A stretch of 64,000 nt of DNA from Symsagittifera roscoffensis (taxonomy: Eukaryota > Xenacoelomorpha > Acoela > Convolutidae), in contig NC_087063.1 of the NCBI RefSeq assembly GCF_963678635.1, positions 82,075,574 through 82,139,573 of the forward strand, given 5' to 3'. The notes under the pieces were generated by a model that worked only from the letters and a program-made list of their open reading frames with translations, searched no databases and was not told where the DNA came from. Position 1 is the stretch's first letter; every line of letters starts with the position of its first letter. Made by a program: the position numbers and the translations under genes. Positions 36,301 through 44,330 of the stretch are shown piece by piece.

Positions 36301-37013
36301 CTATTAGAAAAAGCCTAGTACTACAAAAACACTTTTTTTTTCGCTTAAAAATATAACAAGCCAGCAAAAGCAGCAAGTCTTCTTCAAAATATAAGGTTCT
36401 CTGATAAATGAAATCAGTTAAAACTTACTGCTGCTAGATAGCACAAACGCTAAAGATAACACACAATTTCATGTTCTTCAACAATCTGAGTTATTTTTTG
36501 GTGACATTTTTTTATTGAAACATCCAGATGTTGCAAAAAAAAATGCCTCAATATTCCGACTTGAAAAACTGACCTTAATAGTTTGATAGAGGTCACACTC
36601 CAGATCCTGCTGACACATTTTATCCAGAGCCGGAAACACTTGAAACTCCAGCAGACGGTTGATTTTATCCACTCGCTGCGATATCGAATTCGCCAAAATC
36701 TCTCTCAACTTGATCACCACATCGCCATTTTGGAACAAAACACAGGAACTTCCAAACAGCTGGGGTAAAATATTCATCACATCATAACCCTGGTCGAAAT
36801 TAGAGCATTTTTCGTACAATAAACAATGTACACTGGTGTAATCTGTTAGCCAGACTGTTGGTTTGTTTAGGAAGCGCTGCTGGAAGATGGTGGACTTGTG
36901 TTTGGCCACTCGATTCTCACAGAATGATTTCGGGTTCAGATAGAATTCTGCAGTCTTGTCGCCCAGAATATTCAATCTATCGTTGCCCGGAGGCTTCATG
37001 TTCACAGTCTTGT
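18120..37013 (-). CDS. Cytochrome P450, divergent, with C-terminal membrane segment (six exons)
   Basis: Exons in order on the minus strand: 36574-37013, 32134-32395, 29687-29792, 28902-29145, 18600-18810, 18120-18322. All junctions are GT-AG and every phase matches, giving about 483 residues from the ATG at 36,997-36,999. Family marks in order: PPGND near the N-terminus, K-helix ETYRL, the PERW segment (YSEEYLPERW), and the haem loop FTFGGGKRECVGG with the Cys thiolate ligand. P450s are haem enzymes that oxidise or rearrange lipophilic substrates, usually at the ER membrane. The general pattern (PPxxGGRKV after ETYRL, FGGGKRxCxG) is closest to the CYP26/CYP120-like type, by recollection only. 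Two oddities: the I-helix has LLPKATAS where AGxDTTxS is expected, and the protein ends in a hydrophobic stretch of about 24 residues. No N-terminal anchor was found; an upstream exon may be missing because the first exon opens with two bases of a split codon. Confidence 0.88.
18600..18810 (-). CDS. P450 exon E: haem-binding loop
   Basis: There are 211 bases, with the acceptor ...ttccag before GCGATC and the donor G before gtaaaa. It encodes YFAHRDSKVFPYSEEYLPER and LFTFGGGKRECVGG. All key positions of the FxxGxRxCxG consensus are present (Lys-Arg at the basic position). The L-helix follows (HFTHHILTRILQHIA). Confidence 0.92.
19404..19661 (-). repeat. 3' LTR of the Ty3/Gypsy element
   Basis: 258 bp, colinear with the 5' LTR with few differences. 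Directly upstream in element orientation is a purine-rich GCCAGGGGAA, the likely polypurine tract. Confidence 0.93.
19662..19671 (-). promoter_or_regulatory. Putative polypurine tract
   Basis: In element orientation the bases GCCAGGGGAA directly precede the 3' LTR. This is the position of the plus-strand primer in LTR retrotransposons. It is short and not purely purine. Confidence 0.5.
19758..20432 (-). pseudogene. C-terminal extension of pol or accessory frame
   Basis: 224 codons, Lys/Glu/Thr/Asn-rich, no recognised domain. It lies in another frame downstream of the integrase frame, and open sequence bridges 20,433-20,580. It is probably the end of the pol extension after a frameshift; a separate accessory protein is possible. 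Confidence 0.4.
20551..23418 (-). pseudogene. pol: RNase H and integrase with long C-terminal extension, Ty3/Gypsy element
   Basis: A long uninterrupted frame. It begins with the rest of RNase H (YSTNELELLAVVWSVDRFKH, ATDHKALVSAL) and then a polar linker. The integrase has a HHCC finger (HQGHPGQEAML...CTSC) and a catalytic core with D (LQLDYAGPL), D (IKTDQFSEF) and E (GLVERTIQTIK). The DDE triad is present. The chain continues about 300 residues beyond the core with a charged, low-complexity C-terminus. The intact frame over 2.9 kb contrasts with the broken RT upstream. Confidence 0.85.
23342..23808 (-). pseudogene. pol: RT thumb/connection and start of RNase H, Ty3/Gypsy element
   Basis: Two overlapping frames: 23,808-23,566 (GHKLSMDGI, then SPPTSLKQLRSFLGSINHLA, the conserved post-RT segment) and 23,599-23,342 (YYDPSLDTRVKCDASHSGLG, the RNase H first-Asp motif). 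The overlap between the frames marks another indel. Confidence 0.8.
23810..24763 (-). pseudogene. pol: Reverse transcriptase, Ty3/Gypsy element, decayed
   Basis: The frame carries the end of the protease (RCILGLDL), then RT blocks: a conserved VKKDDSIKLALDAKPINRQ, SGLDLKYAYSQ with the first catalytic Asp, and TGFYGLADMPA. A TAG interrupts at 24,002-24,004 where Glu is expected before FQKAM. Next comes FCFLDGILIVSKG; in Ty3/Gypsy RTs this is normally x-x-D-D, so the second Asp has become Gly. Near 23,865-23,880 the frame shifts, and further stops follow at about 23,845 and 23,813. The enzyme is dead by several independent lesions. Confidence 0.88.
24764..26236 (-). pseudogene. gag: Gag and start of protease, Ty3/Gypsy element
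   Basis: 490 codons starting at the LTR/PBS junction. The N-terminal two thirds is a capsid-like region. Around residues 310-355 are two zinc-knuckle-like motifs, CTRCGRIFGEGHLKKC and CSKPNHFAKMC (the latter with its first Cys position altered). The retropepsin active site IDTGSPVSFL lies near residue 445. The frame then hits TAG at 24,764, while the protease clearly continues in the same frame (ILGLDL about 60 codons on). Gag would form the capsid and bind the element RNA; the protease would mature the polyprotein. The stop could be a readthrough site, but other stops downstream make decay more likely. Confidence 0.85.
26216..26235 (-). promoter_or_regulatory. Putative tRNA primer-binding site
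   Basis: TGGCGCAGCCAGCAGGATTT begins immediately after the LTR. The TGG start is what a PBS complementary to a CCA-ended tRNA should have. The tRNA species is not determined. The gag ATG overlaps it: the A is the last LTR base and TG are the first PBS bases. Confidence 0.6.
26236..26498 (-). repeat. 5' LTR of the Ty3/Gypsy element
   Basis: 263 bp. In element orientation it begins TGTGGTACCGTGTAGTACTG and ends TTATCACA. It is followed with no gap by TGGCGCAGCC, a primer-binding-site-like sequence. Compared with the 3' LTR it carries 'gtggtata' in place of 'att' near 26,450. Confidence 0.93.
26504..28901 (-). other. Rest of the largest P450 intron
   Basis: AT-rich intron sequence to the right of the retrotransposon. 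It contains a partial R1 repeat (about 26,750-26,930), a tRNA-like stretch (27,234-27,296) and, near 28,110-28,150, a 'ttgcttatcgcaagggta' end of repeat family R2. No exon was found and the splice phases across it need none. Confidence 0.6.
27234..27296 (-). other. tRNA-like pseudogene or SINE head
   Basis: The minus strand begins GGTCTG and ends CAGACC (6-bp acceptor-like stem), with a B box GGGGTTCAAATCC and a plausible T-stem. It is only 63 nt long, the D and anticodon arms do not fold properly and the variable region is missing. It is therefore not a functional tRNA gene. Confidence 0.35.
28902..29145 (-). CDS. P450 exon D: J-K region
   Basis: There are 244 bases, with the acceptor ...gatag before ACCTTTGG and the donor CAG before gtaagg. 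A polar, Gly/Ser/Asn-rich insertion of about 35 residues precedes the K-helix FDALLKETYRLFPP, with ExxR intact. The exon ends GKYQIEQGQ, in phase with AIIYMSYFAHRD in the next exon. Confidence 0.85.
29382..29583. mobile_element. MITE-like element, family M1, 202 bp
   Basis: The ends are AGTTGCAAAAAATTGGAACA and its inverse (ctgttcctactttttgcaact), about 40 bp each. The core contains TTTGCATGCAAA and a 'gtctca' motif, as in the copies near 6200 and 40,900. It lies in a P450 intron between exons C and D. Confidence 0.65.
29687..29792 (-). CDS. P450 exon C: I-helix with non-canonical oxygen-activation motif
   Basis: There are 106 bases, with the acceptor ...acag before GGGAGGAG and the donor AG before gtatgg. 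It encodes HVIVCISALLPKATASLLTS. The usual acid-alcohol pair (D/E-T) is replaced by Lys-Ala, followed by Thr. The small exon lacks a stop and is phase-compatible on both sides, which supports it despite its size. Confidence 0.75.
29793..32133 (-). other. P450 intron between exons B and C
   Basis: AT-rich. It contains a partial R1 repeat (around 30,060-30,270) and most of an R2 repeat (from 31,313). No additional exon is needed by the reading phase. Confidence 0.55.
31313..32068 (+). repeat. Dispersed repeat family R2, copy 1
   Basis: Shares with the copy at 37,720 an ordered series of motifs: 'gcgaagc..agctt', CACTTGCGATAC, 'agatttttaacgtt', 'gcgatccgga', 'aaaacaggtcctg', 'gccgtccc', 'ggagacgc' and an end with 'taatcgcaag'. 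The outer ends (CACTTGCGATA and TATCGCAAG-type) are inverted relative to each other. No transposase frame was found. Confidence 0.6.
32134..32395 (-). CDS. P450 exon B: E to G helix region
   Basis: There are 87 codons plus one base, acceptor ...tctag and donor G before gtgaga. It contains a hydrophobic FLQFFFDID segment and KALNAKKRLIEIF, which fits the F-G helix region seen before the I-helix in P450s. Phase 0 at the start and phase 1 at the end fit both neighbours. Confidence 0.8.
32502..33187 (+). repeat. Dispersed repeat family R1, copy 3
   Basis: Begins 'agccaacagacagttag' and ends 'gacctatatgagagtct'. A foreign-looking stretch (about 32,860-33,070, with 'gggtcggacgggggtcgaa') interrupts its middle and may be a nested short element. 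Confidence 0.5.
34860..35140 (+). repeat. Dispersed repeat family R1, copy 4 (truncated)
   Basis: Begins AGCCAACAGACAGTTGGAAA and contains 'tccactttcgaacctaaaag' and 'gtcgatcag', but breaks off before the 'gacctatatgagag' end. It is directly followed by the foldback element. Confidence 0.55.
35171..35315. mobile_element. Foldback (near-perfect hairpin) element, 145 bp
   Basis: The arms 35,171-35,238 and 35,250-35,315 are inverted copies, starting 'gaaggcagtccagacttt' and ending 'aaagtctggactgccttc', around a 12-nt loop (ccatggtgcagg). Only one or two mismatches are visible over 66 bp. TGGAC lies beside both ends. Probably a foldback MITE. Confidence 0.8.
36574..37013 (-). CDS. P450 exon A: N-terminal domain
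   Basis: The acceptor is ...tttag before ACAAGACTG and the donor is AAG before gtcagt. It encodes PPGNDRLNILGD, then NRVAKHKSTIFQQRF and LFGSSCVLF, matching the order of the P450 N-terminal beta-sheet and the B-C region. An in-frame ATG lies just before PPGND. If translation starts here the enzyme has no N-terminal anchor; otherwise an upstream exon is missing from this annotation. Confidence 0.8.
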
Positions 37014-38386
37014 CTAAATTATTTATTTCAATTTACTCACATCTGTTCTCTGAAATTTCATTCTGTGTTAATATACATAATTAATTCCAAATTGTTGGCA
37101 AATTAATGCAAAATTGTCGACAAAATTGAGCAAAGTGAATTAACCTAAAATGCTCATTTTGACGTCTGTAATCTATTTTTCACTAATTCGATAGACCACT
37201 CGCTTTAGAAACCTTAAAAAAATCTAATTAAACAACTGTTTTTGACCATTTAGATTGTTCAAACTCACCGATGTTGCCAACAATTTGGCATTAACTATAA
37301 CTTATGTAATGTTAGTGAACATGAAGGTCATATACCAAGAGCGAGAGATTGCAGCCAGGCTGATCCTTATTTTTAGTGAGGTTCACAGGCTTCGCCAGGT
37401 ACTTTTCAGTTATTCCACTACGCTCACAGATTAGGTCGGACAACATCAAGACAACGCAGACCATAGTATAACCGACAACCTAACCACATATATTCGCACC
37501 TGTTGATGAATTCAAGAGCAAAACAGAGCAGGGAAAATTATAAACCCAAAGGCTAGGTTGTCAGAATGCGTGTTTTCCGGCGCATGTTATTCTTCGCTCT
37601 CGTCAATTGAAAAAAAAACTTACCTATTTGGTCACTACTGACAGCATAATAACTGACTTATTTTCGCGATAAACAGGCGAGCCCTGTGACCTCGGTGCAA
37701 CTTCTAATTTTTCACACAGCGGCGAAGCTGAGCTTTGCACCACTTGCGATACAAAAAAAATTAGATCTATCAAAACGAATAAGGCTTGTTTTGAAACAAA
37801 AACATGCCAAGACGCAAAATGAGGGCAATAAGCCGATATAATTCAGGCCGAAACCTACCAAGCCAAAAAAAATTGTTGTCATGCAAAACTTGAACGATAA
37901 TTTTATCAAGATTTTTAACATTTTATGCGATCCGGAAGTGAGCATGAAAAATATATTTTCGTTGAAGCGACTCAAAAATTAGTTCACTAAGCCAATAAAA
38001 AAATTATGAAACCGATTATTTCACGTTTGAAAAAAAAACAGGTCCTGTCAGATTCACACCCTGGACTTTTGCCGTCCCAGACACATTCGTTACCTTCAGA
38101 CCAAAAGTCGCGGAGACGCAGAGAAATTGGAATTCAATGTGAATTGAAACTGAATCTACTATTTCTAATTTTGACCATTCTAGTACCCGATTGCAATACT
38201 CTTGCTTATCGCAAGGGTAAAAAGAGTATATATGGGGAAATTAAATTGTTTTTTAACATTAAATGCTGATTGCAAAAAGTAATACCCAATCAAAAATCAA
38301 AAACCTCTAATTAGCTACATCGGCCAACACAGAATTTTTGTCATAGTTTCATAAACTGCTTCAGTCAAGTTTTTGAAATCGAAAAA
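37014..38386. other. Spacer between P450 and SAAL1
   Basis: 1.4 kb without a supported exon. If the P450 has an N-terminal anchor exon on this side it should lie here or beyond SAAL1. A candidate donor (cttac at 37,619-37,623, minus strand) is not preceded by an open frame with ATG in the required phase, so I do not call it. The right part is an R2 repeat. Confidence 0.5.
37720..38222 (+). repeat. Dispersed repeat family R2, copy 2 (about 500 bp)
   Basis: Starts with CACTTGCGATAC near 37,739, preceded by 'ggcgaagctgagctttg'. It ends 'ttgcttatcgcaagggtaa' near 38,222. Motif order is as in the copy at 31,313. Ends alone recur at 28,110-28,150 and 40,635. Confidence 0.65.
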
Positions 38387-40540
38387 TTACAAATCCGTAT
38401 CAGATAAATCAGGAATGGATTCATCCTGATTCACCACGTCGTTTTCCTTTTTATCCGTTTTCATTTTTTCGTTTCTATTCTCTTCATTATTTGAAATACC
38501 ATTGGATTCCGTCTCAGTTTTATCTCGTGTTAACTCAGAAGTTTTGTCGTCACTTGTTGCTTCTTCAAACTTTTCATTACCATCTTTCATAACTTCTGAT
38601 TTCGCCTCTGTTCCGTCTTTCGGAATTTCCGGAGTTTCAGCATTGATCGTTGCCTCAACTTTTGCCTTTCTTTCAGAATCTGCGCTCTGCTTCGCATCAG
38701 TAGAACTTGCTTCTGTTTTATCTTCTTTGCTCGTCACAGTTTTTACATCGTCTGAAGTTTTTTGTTCATCTTCAGTTTTATTTACACTTATTTCTGATGT
38801 CTCTTCACTCGTCTCGGTTGATTTTTCTTGCTCATTCTTTGATTTCTTTTCGTTTCCAATTTGCGATGCACTTGAACTGATTTCGACAATATCATTGTCA
38901 GACTCCGAGTCATTTCTATTTACTTTCTCAGAATTGGAGTAGTTTTCAAAGGCAGCATTGATAACTTCAGTCAATTCGTCTGTCATGCCTTCAAAAAACT
39001 TCTCTTCGCCCAGTTTGTCTTTTAGCTCTTGAAGGTGTGAACAGAAATTGTAGCACTCAGATAACACCATGTAGTGGTGCTGCATTCCGTAGTCATCATC
39101 GCTTCGAAAATCTTCACTTTCTTCCATATCTTGTTCAAACAAGTCGAGAAAATCAACAGCACACATGGTCAACTTATGAAACTTCTTTACCAGCTCTAGC
39201 TGGCGCTCTTGAGATAATCTGGCAAGAACTCTTATGCTAAGTTTAAGTATACGGCATATGCAACTTTTGTAACTGAACGTAAACTGTTTTTCATCTAACT
39301 TAACTAAAACAAACTGCAGAGCTTCTAGTACTTTTTCACAATCTATTAAAAAAGAATCTTTAGTTTCGGTGTTTGTTTCCAAAAATGTCAATACCGTCAA
39401 GATGTTTCCGACTGTTTCTACGCTGGTTGATTCTTTAGAAGGCGCACCATAACATATCAGAGCATTGCACACAGATTCGATTGATTTTGAGTTATCTTCA
39501 AGACCGATTTTAACATTTTCTGAGACATCGAAAATGAAACCCATATTCTCCATGATTTTCTCAATTACATATGGTTTTTCAGTGTTGAAAAAGGCAAAAC
39601 TTTTACCGATGATCTGATTTTTATTAATCAGTTCACTCCATTTCTCTTCTTCGTGTTGTAAACAATAGCTGAATAGCTTTAAAACTTGATTTTGCACTTG
39701 AGGTTTTGAGGGCTCATCGTCAAAGAAAGAAACTAAACGTGATATCAGATCCGAATCTTCGTAACACAGTTCACATATTTCTGGAATAGAACTCAAGTTA
39801 GCCAGGATACCCAGCGCAATATCTCGGGGACCAGCCGATGTTTTCAAAACAATATCTCGCAAAGACGAAAAGCAATTTTTCTCGTACATAAACTGGGCGA
39901 CTTGTGACTGCTGGCTTAGATCCCAGAGATCACTAAATTTGGTTTCCAATGCTGCATTGTAGCCAGGAATAACTGGAGTTGCTTCTATTGTCTTTACTGC
40001 CGTAATTTCGTCGTCAGAATCATCGTAATTGGAAGCAATTTTTATTTTCTTGGCATCGGGTTCGTCTTCAGTAAGCTTTGTTTCATTTGCAGTCTCTGCC
40101 GTATTACAGTCTCCATTTGGAGTTTCTGTTTCTTCTGGTTTTTGTTCTTTTATCGGATTGCTAGATGCTTCATTTCCCGCTTTCCTGGCGTCTTCTGATG
40201 CATCTGCAACTTCATATTCTTGATTAGAAGGGGTCAGTAGTTTGTGAATGCTGAATAATACTTTATCTAAATACTCGATTTCAAACAGCTTTTTCAATTC
40301 ATCCTCTGACCTTTGAGGTTTCTGTTTCGGAGGGGCCGCTACCGTTTTTATATGAATGATCTCTGGGCTTGAGCTTCTGCTGCGGTTAATTTCACTTGCG
40401 CCAATTGAAGGGTCTTCGTTCGTTGTTATATCAACGCCATTTTCAAGCTCATTGTCTTGCGTTTTCTCCAATATGATAGAGTCATCGCCGACTTCCTTTA
40501 CTAGCTCAGTTTCAATTTTTACAACATCATCTAAAGGCAT
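38387..40540 (-). CDS. SAAL1: SAAL1 homologue (serum amyloid A-like 1), Armadillo-type protein
   Basis: 717 residues from the ATG at 40,538-40,540; an acceptor (ctttttttag) seven bases upstream suggests an intron in the 5' UTR. Residues about 200-300 match the SAAL1 core: FSDLWDLSQQSQVAQFMYE, then a segment with ALGILANLSSIPEICEL and a following helical repeat (QVLKLFSYCLQHEEEKWSEL). The central 350 residues are helical and Armadillo-like. SAAL1 is a nuclear-associated protein linked in vertebrates to cell proliferation; its molecular role is not settled. The N-terminal 180 and C-terminal 190 residues are acidic, Glu/Ser/Thr/Lys-rich and probably disordered; the C-terminal tail makes this protein longer than the vertebrate one (roughly 470 residues). 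A single large coding exon is unusual beside the intron-rich neighbours. Confidence 0.85.
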   Translation of the reverse strand: MPLDDVVKIETELVKEVGDDSIILEKTQDNELENGVDITTNEDPSIGASEINRSRSSSPEIIHIKTVAAPPKQKPQRSEDELKKLFEIEYLDKVLFSIHKLLTPSNQEYEVADASEDARKAGNEASSNPIKEQKPEETETPNGDCNTAETANETKLTEDEPDAKKIKIASNYDDSDDEITAVKTIEATPVIPGYNAALETKFSDLWDLSQQSQVAQFMYEKNCFSSLRDIVLKTSAGPRDIALGILANLSSIPEICELCYEDSDLISRLVSFFDDEPSKPQVQNQVLKLFSYCLQHEEEKWSELINKNQIIGKSFAFFNTEKPYVIEKIMENMGFIFDVSENVKIGLEDNSKSIESVCNALICYGAPSKESTSVETVGNILTVLTFLETNTETKDSFLIDCEKVLEALQFVLVKLDEKQFTFSYKSCICRILKLSIRVLARLSQERQLELVKKFHKLTMCAVDFLDLFEQDMEESEDFRSDDDYGMQHHYMVLSECYNFCSHLQELKDKLGEEKFFEGMTDELTEVINAAFENYSNSEKVNRNDSESDNDIVEISSSASQIGNEKKSKNEQEKSTETSEETSEISVNKTEDEQKTSDDVKTVTSKEDKTEASSTDAKQSADSERKAKVEATINAETPEIPKDGTEAKSEVMKDGNEKFEEATSDDKTSELTRDKTETESNGISNNEENRNEKMKTDKKENDVVNQDESIPDLSDTDL

Positions 40541-40547
40541 TTCGGCT

Positions 40548-41087
40548 CTAAAAAAGAAAATTGACATCAAACTTTATTCTCGAGATGTGACTTTAAATAT
40601 TTATTATACTTAATATAAAAATCGCCAAACGTTCGCACCACTTGCGATACCAAGAAACAGATATATGTTTCCAAATGACATTTAAACAGTCGAAACTGCT
40701 ACTTTGCAAACACGAGCAAGAAAACGGCAAAGATTCAGAGATTTAAAATGCAAGAAAACTCAAATTTAGCGAGTTATAATTTGGGATGTAACCACCTTAA
40801 GGCAACCACATTCACTATGCAAGTAATAAATAAACAACCACAATAAGTAGCAAAAAAGTCTGACAGACTAAAAACTAAAAAGAAAACATAACCTTTGCAG
40901 ACAGTTTCGCATGCAAATGGAAATTCTTCAGACAGAAAAAATGTCTCAAATCCACCTAAAAATATACATTAGCAGCTTAATTTTTCTGGAAAACTTATTT
41001 TTTTCAAAGAAGTCAATTAAATTGAACAAAAAATAAAAAGAGCGTATATACCGCACAGTTTACAGTTGAAGCAGTAAAGGGTGTGTG
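40548..41087. other. Upstream region of SAAL1
   Basis: AT-rich. It contains an R2 end (CACCACTTGCGATACC near 40,637) and an isolated M1 end (40,848-40,895, 'agtagcaaaaaagtctgaca' with GCATGC at 40,910). The SAAL1 promoter and first exon should lie here but were not identified. Confidence 0.45.
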
Positions 41088-41216
41088 TCAACTAGTTGCC
41101 TCAAGGATGCATCCAGCGTTCCCGCGCTGAATCGCTAGGTCTAGCTTTTGTTTGAGAAATTTAAAAGCTAGTTTCTCACCCGTTAAGACTGTTATTCGCC
41201 TTGCAAGTTCTTTCTG
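41088..41216 (-). pseudogene. Non-LTR retrotransposon (LINE) ORF2, extreme C-terminal fragment
   Basis: On the minus strand this reads KELARRITVLTGEKLAFKFL, then KQKLDLAIQRGNAGCILEAT and a TGA at 41,088-41,090. This matches the C-terminal end of LINE ORF2 proteins (ITxxTGE...FLxQxxxxAIQRGNA). It is the missing end of the LINE protein on the other side of the big element (60,044-61,235), so the big element interrupted this LINE copy. Confidence 0.8.
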
Positions 41217-42088
41217 TGCCATTCTGCCAGATTGGCACAGCGCAACCTTCCGGCGGGACAGAGAAAGACTACTAAAGGCCTTAGTAACAAAAAGGCGCTG
41301 CGATGGAGGGTCGAAATATTCCGGAAGTTTAAATTTTTAAAATTTCGATTGACGGGTAAGTATTTTTCAGAAATACAAAAAAGACGGCAATTTTGACAAA
41401 ACAGAACAACGTCAAATATAGTGAAAAACAGTCGCACGAGAAAACGAGAAAAACAAAGCCTCTTATCAAGGCAATCACACAACATAAGACCGATAGCAGA
41501 GAGAAACAGTGAGAAAGGAGGCTTCAGTGGGGAAGGAATATTCCGCGGAACCCTCCCGTGCCACAAATTGGGAGAGATAACAACGTTATGTCGAGAAGAA
41601 CACGGAAGCGGAGGCTTGGCCCCCCAGAGACTGTCATATGTTGAACGACTGCAGTAACTTACCTTTTCAGCTACTCTGATGCCATAGAACTTTGAATTGA
41701 CACCGGTATTATTTGATATTTTAGAATACGAGTAGCTAGGAAGAGGAAAGTGTCAATCCATCTCCAATGGACTTAATATAGAACTGTCACACAAAAACAT
41801 AATAAAGTAGGGTGTTCGAGCCGTGTTTTTAATAGCAATCACGTAGTCTGAGGATCCGAGACTCAGCTATGTGGTTGTGTTCTCATATGAACGAAAGCTG
41901 ATCAAAAGTCGTTTGACTGATGGCCTAAAAGTAGTAACTTTTTACTTAGCCCTGAACAGACAAGAAAATCAACTGGCAAGGTCGAGACGATGAAAAACGA
42001 GTAGGATTAAGGTAATTGACGCCTTCCAGTCGTTAATAGGTACTTTTTCTACGCTCCGTCGCTGTGTAGTATTTGGGCGAATGTTACA
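41217..42088 (+). repeat. Left terminal repeat of the giant element
   Basis: 872 bp. Shares its whole length with 59,166-60,043 at a few percent divergence. It contains 'cataataaagtaggg' (AATAAA-type signal near 41,800) and a palindrome around 'gaggatccgagactcag' near 41,850. Open frames inside on both strands exist in both repeats but look like chance. Confidence 0.9.
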
Positions 42089-42101
42089 TGTGACGTTTTT
42101 A

Positions 42102-42119
42102 TGGCGCTCCCGGGTGGGC
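42102..42119 (+). promoter_or_regulatory. Putative tRNA primer-binding site of the giant element
   Basis: TGGCGCTCCCGGGTGGGC lies 13 bp inside the left repeat. TGG is the expected start of a PBS and the sequence is GC-rich in an AT-rich setting. The tRNA was not identified. Confidence 0.4.
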
Positions 42120-42237
42120 CTGTCAAAGGCATAAGACCATCATGATCAGCAAGCGTTTCAGCGACGAACCCTCCATTCCGGGCGTAAGCCCGAGTTAGAG
42201 GCCTTAATGACCGTTATTGTACTAGGGGGAAGGTGCG

Positions 42238-44095
42238 TACCCTCCGCCTAGTACTATTTAGCTTTTTAACTTAGTTAAGATCGAAAATTCCGGGGGCCGG
42301 AGGGTTAGGTGGGAAATCTAGAGCCCGCCTATCCCGAGTTCCCAGGACCAAAAACAATTAAAGAGAAAGCGTAAAAACAAAAAAAAATGGTGCATAACCA
42401 AGAAAAAACCAAAAACAAAGTTAATTGAAAACAAAAACTACAAAAAACAGTAAAAAAATCCAAAAAAGACCAAAAACAGTAAAAAACATAAAGTGACGGT
42501 TTACATGTTATTTCCGGACGAGATGGGATCTGACCTTCCTATTTGTTGTTGTGTCAGATTGATTCATATCGTTTCTGATAGAAAGATTGTGTGTTTTGGT
42601 GAAGGGTTGGATACCCTCCCTTGAGTGTAATTTGAGTATTTAAGCACGTTAATGGTGATTTTGCCGGTGGCCGGAGGGTAGAGTGGCAAGCTGACCGACG
42701 TTTCCACACTCAACAAGAACATCAGGGACAACATCCACAACGACTTTTGTGTATCGTTGAAACAATTTTAGTATCGTTCAGGTACTATTTCATCAAAACT
42801 TAAGTGGTGGGGGGCAAGATTGGCGTGGTCCGATTGTACCCTCTATCGATTACAAATTTCCGAGTTAAGGGTCCTAATTCGGGTTTTTTGGTGCAAAGGA
42901 GGGTATAGTACTATTCATTAACGACTACTAATAGGTTATTATCCTAATTATATATTACTTATCTCCTATTTAGACCCAAGAAACACCCAAATCTTGTCGA
43001 AAATTACTGATTTTCGACAAACTATAGACCCCAAAAAAATTTTGGATATCCGAGCTTTTCCGAACAGCAAAAAGCTTTTATATAGGGAGTAACTACGTAG
43101 ATCGATCCCCCTGACTAAAGAAACTGCGTGAGAAAAGACTCAGTAGATGTTGGAAAAAACGAAAATTTTTCGATCAAAATTTCGATAATTTTCTGAATTT
43201 TGTCAATCTGTTTTGGGGATCGAGTTTTTGAGTTTTTAGAGTTAGAGCAATAAAATTTTTGTTTTAGGAGCGTGCTAGCATAACGTGCTCGGCTGCTAGA
43301 AAAATTCTTGAGTAACCCTCCGATTAGCTCCTTGGATAGAGCTAACGACTTAAGGATTGGAAAAGGAAGGAATCGGAGGGTCCAAATTTGATAGTTATTG
43401 GCCAAATTTTTGTCTCCAGACCAGTTTTGGTCAAATTTTTTGCATTATTCCAGTGTTGTACAGGGCTACTACGCTCGTTTCAATTATTTTTAGGCACTTT
43501 CAATAGGAATTGCGGAAAAAGTTTTTCAGAACCTACACAGGTGGTGAAAGAAGGCCATTTGGACAAACACGTTTTTGGCGATTTCTCGAAGACTACCCAA
43601 CCGATTGGGATAATTTTGGTACCATAAGTCGACGTTTTGGATCAATTTTCCGGACCGCAACCGCTTTTGGGTTGATAATCTCGGAAAAGAAATTTTTTTT
43701 TAGAATTTGTTGATTCGGAGAGTCCAAATTACAGGGAACCCTCCGAGCGGCATAAAATTTTATAAAATCACCTTTTCATTCTACTGGGAAGGTTGAACGT
43801 GTCAGCCAACCTAGTTTTAAGTCAGGTAGACCGCTTTCGGAGACTTTACCGCGGTAAAAAAACCCGTTTTCTTGATTTTTGCGGAACCCTCCGGAGTAAC
43901 CCTCCGGAGTGACTTAAGCCCTTTAGCAACCCTCATTTGTGGAAATTTTCCAGGGGACCCTCCGAAGAAGCTACAACAACCCCCGATAGATCTTTTAGCT
44001 TGTTTTGACGCTTTTTGAAGCTAGCTGAAGACCCTTCTAAGTGAGGTTAAAAAATTTGAAAATTTTGGAGGAACCCTCCGAGGTAACCCTCCGGA
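42238..44095 (+). repeat. Dispersed ACCCTCCG / CGGAGGGT motif cluster
   Basis: Copies start near 42,238, 42,298, 42,671, 43,314, 43,373, 43,736, 43,892, 43,905, 43,957, 44,071 and 44,085. Two pairs are spaced by 13-14 bp (CCCTCCGGAGTAACCCTCCG type). Both orientations occur, so inverted pairs could form stems. The motif also resembles part of the terminal repeat (ggaaccctcccgtg). Confidence 0.7.
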
Positions 44096-44330
44096 GCATA
44101 TTAAACCTCTTAACAACACTCCTTGTTAGAAACTTGAGGAAACCTTCTGTGGCAATTTGGGAAATGGAAAATATCCATTTAATTAGGATCATATTAGGAT
44201 TTTAGGCGTGCTTATCAGGATCATAGGAGCCCATTTTGACCCGGAAATTCGTGATCAACTTTGGATTCTAGATCGGGTGTATCAGAAGTTGCCGAGACAA
44301 AATTTTTTTTTATTGTGATTTTGGTTGTGT

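Noticed and set aside
37600-37720. Candidate 5' exon of the P450 ending at the donor near 37,622
   Set aside because: The phase that would fit the next exon meets a stop without an ATG, and no hydrophobic anchor is encoded.
41192-41566. Minus-strand open frame of 124 codons in the left terminal repeat (and its 158-codon counterpart at 59,051-59,527)
   Set aside because: Lies antisense in the non-coding terminal repeat, has low-complexity hydrophobic sequence, and is shared only because the DNA is repeated.
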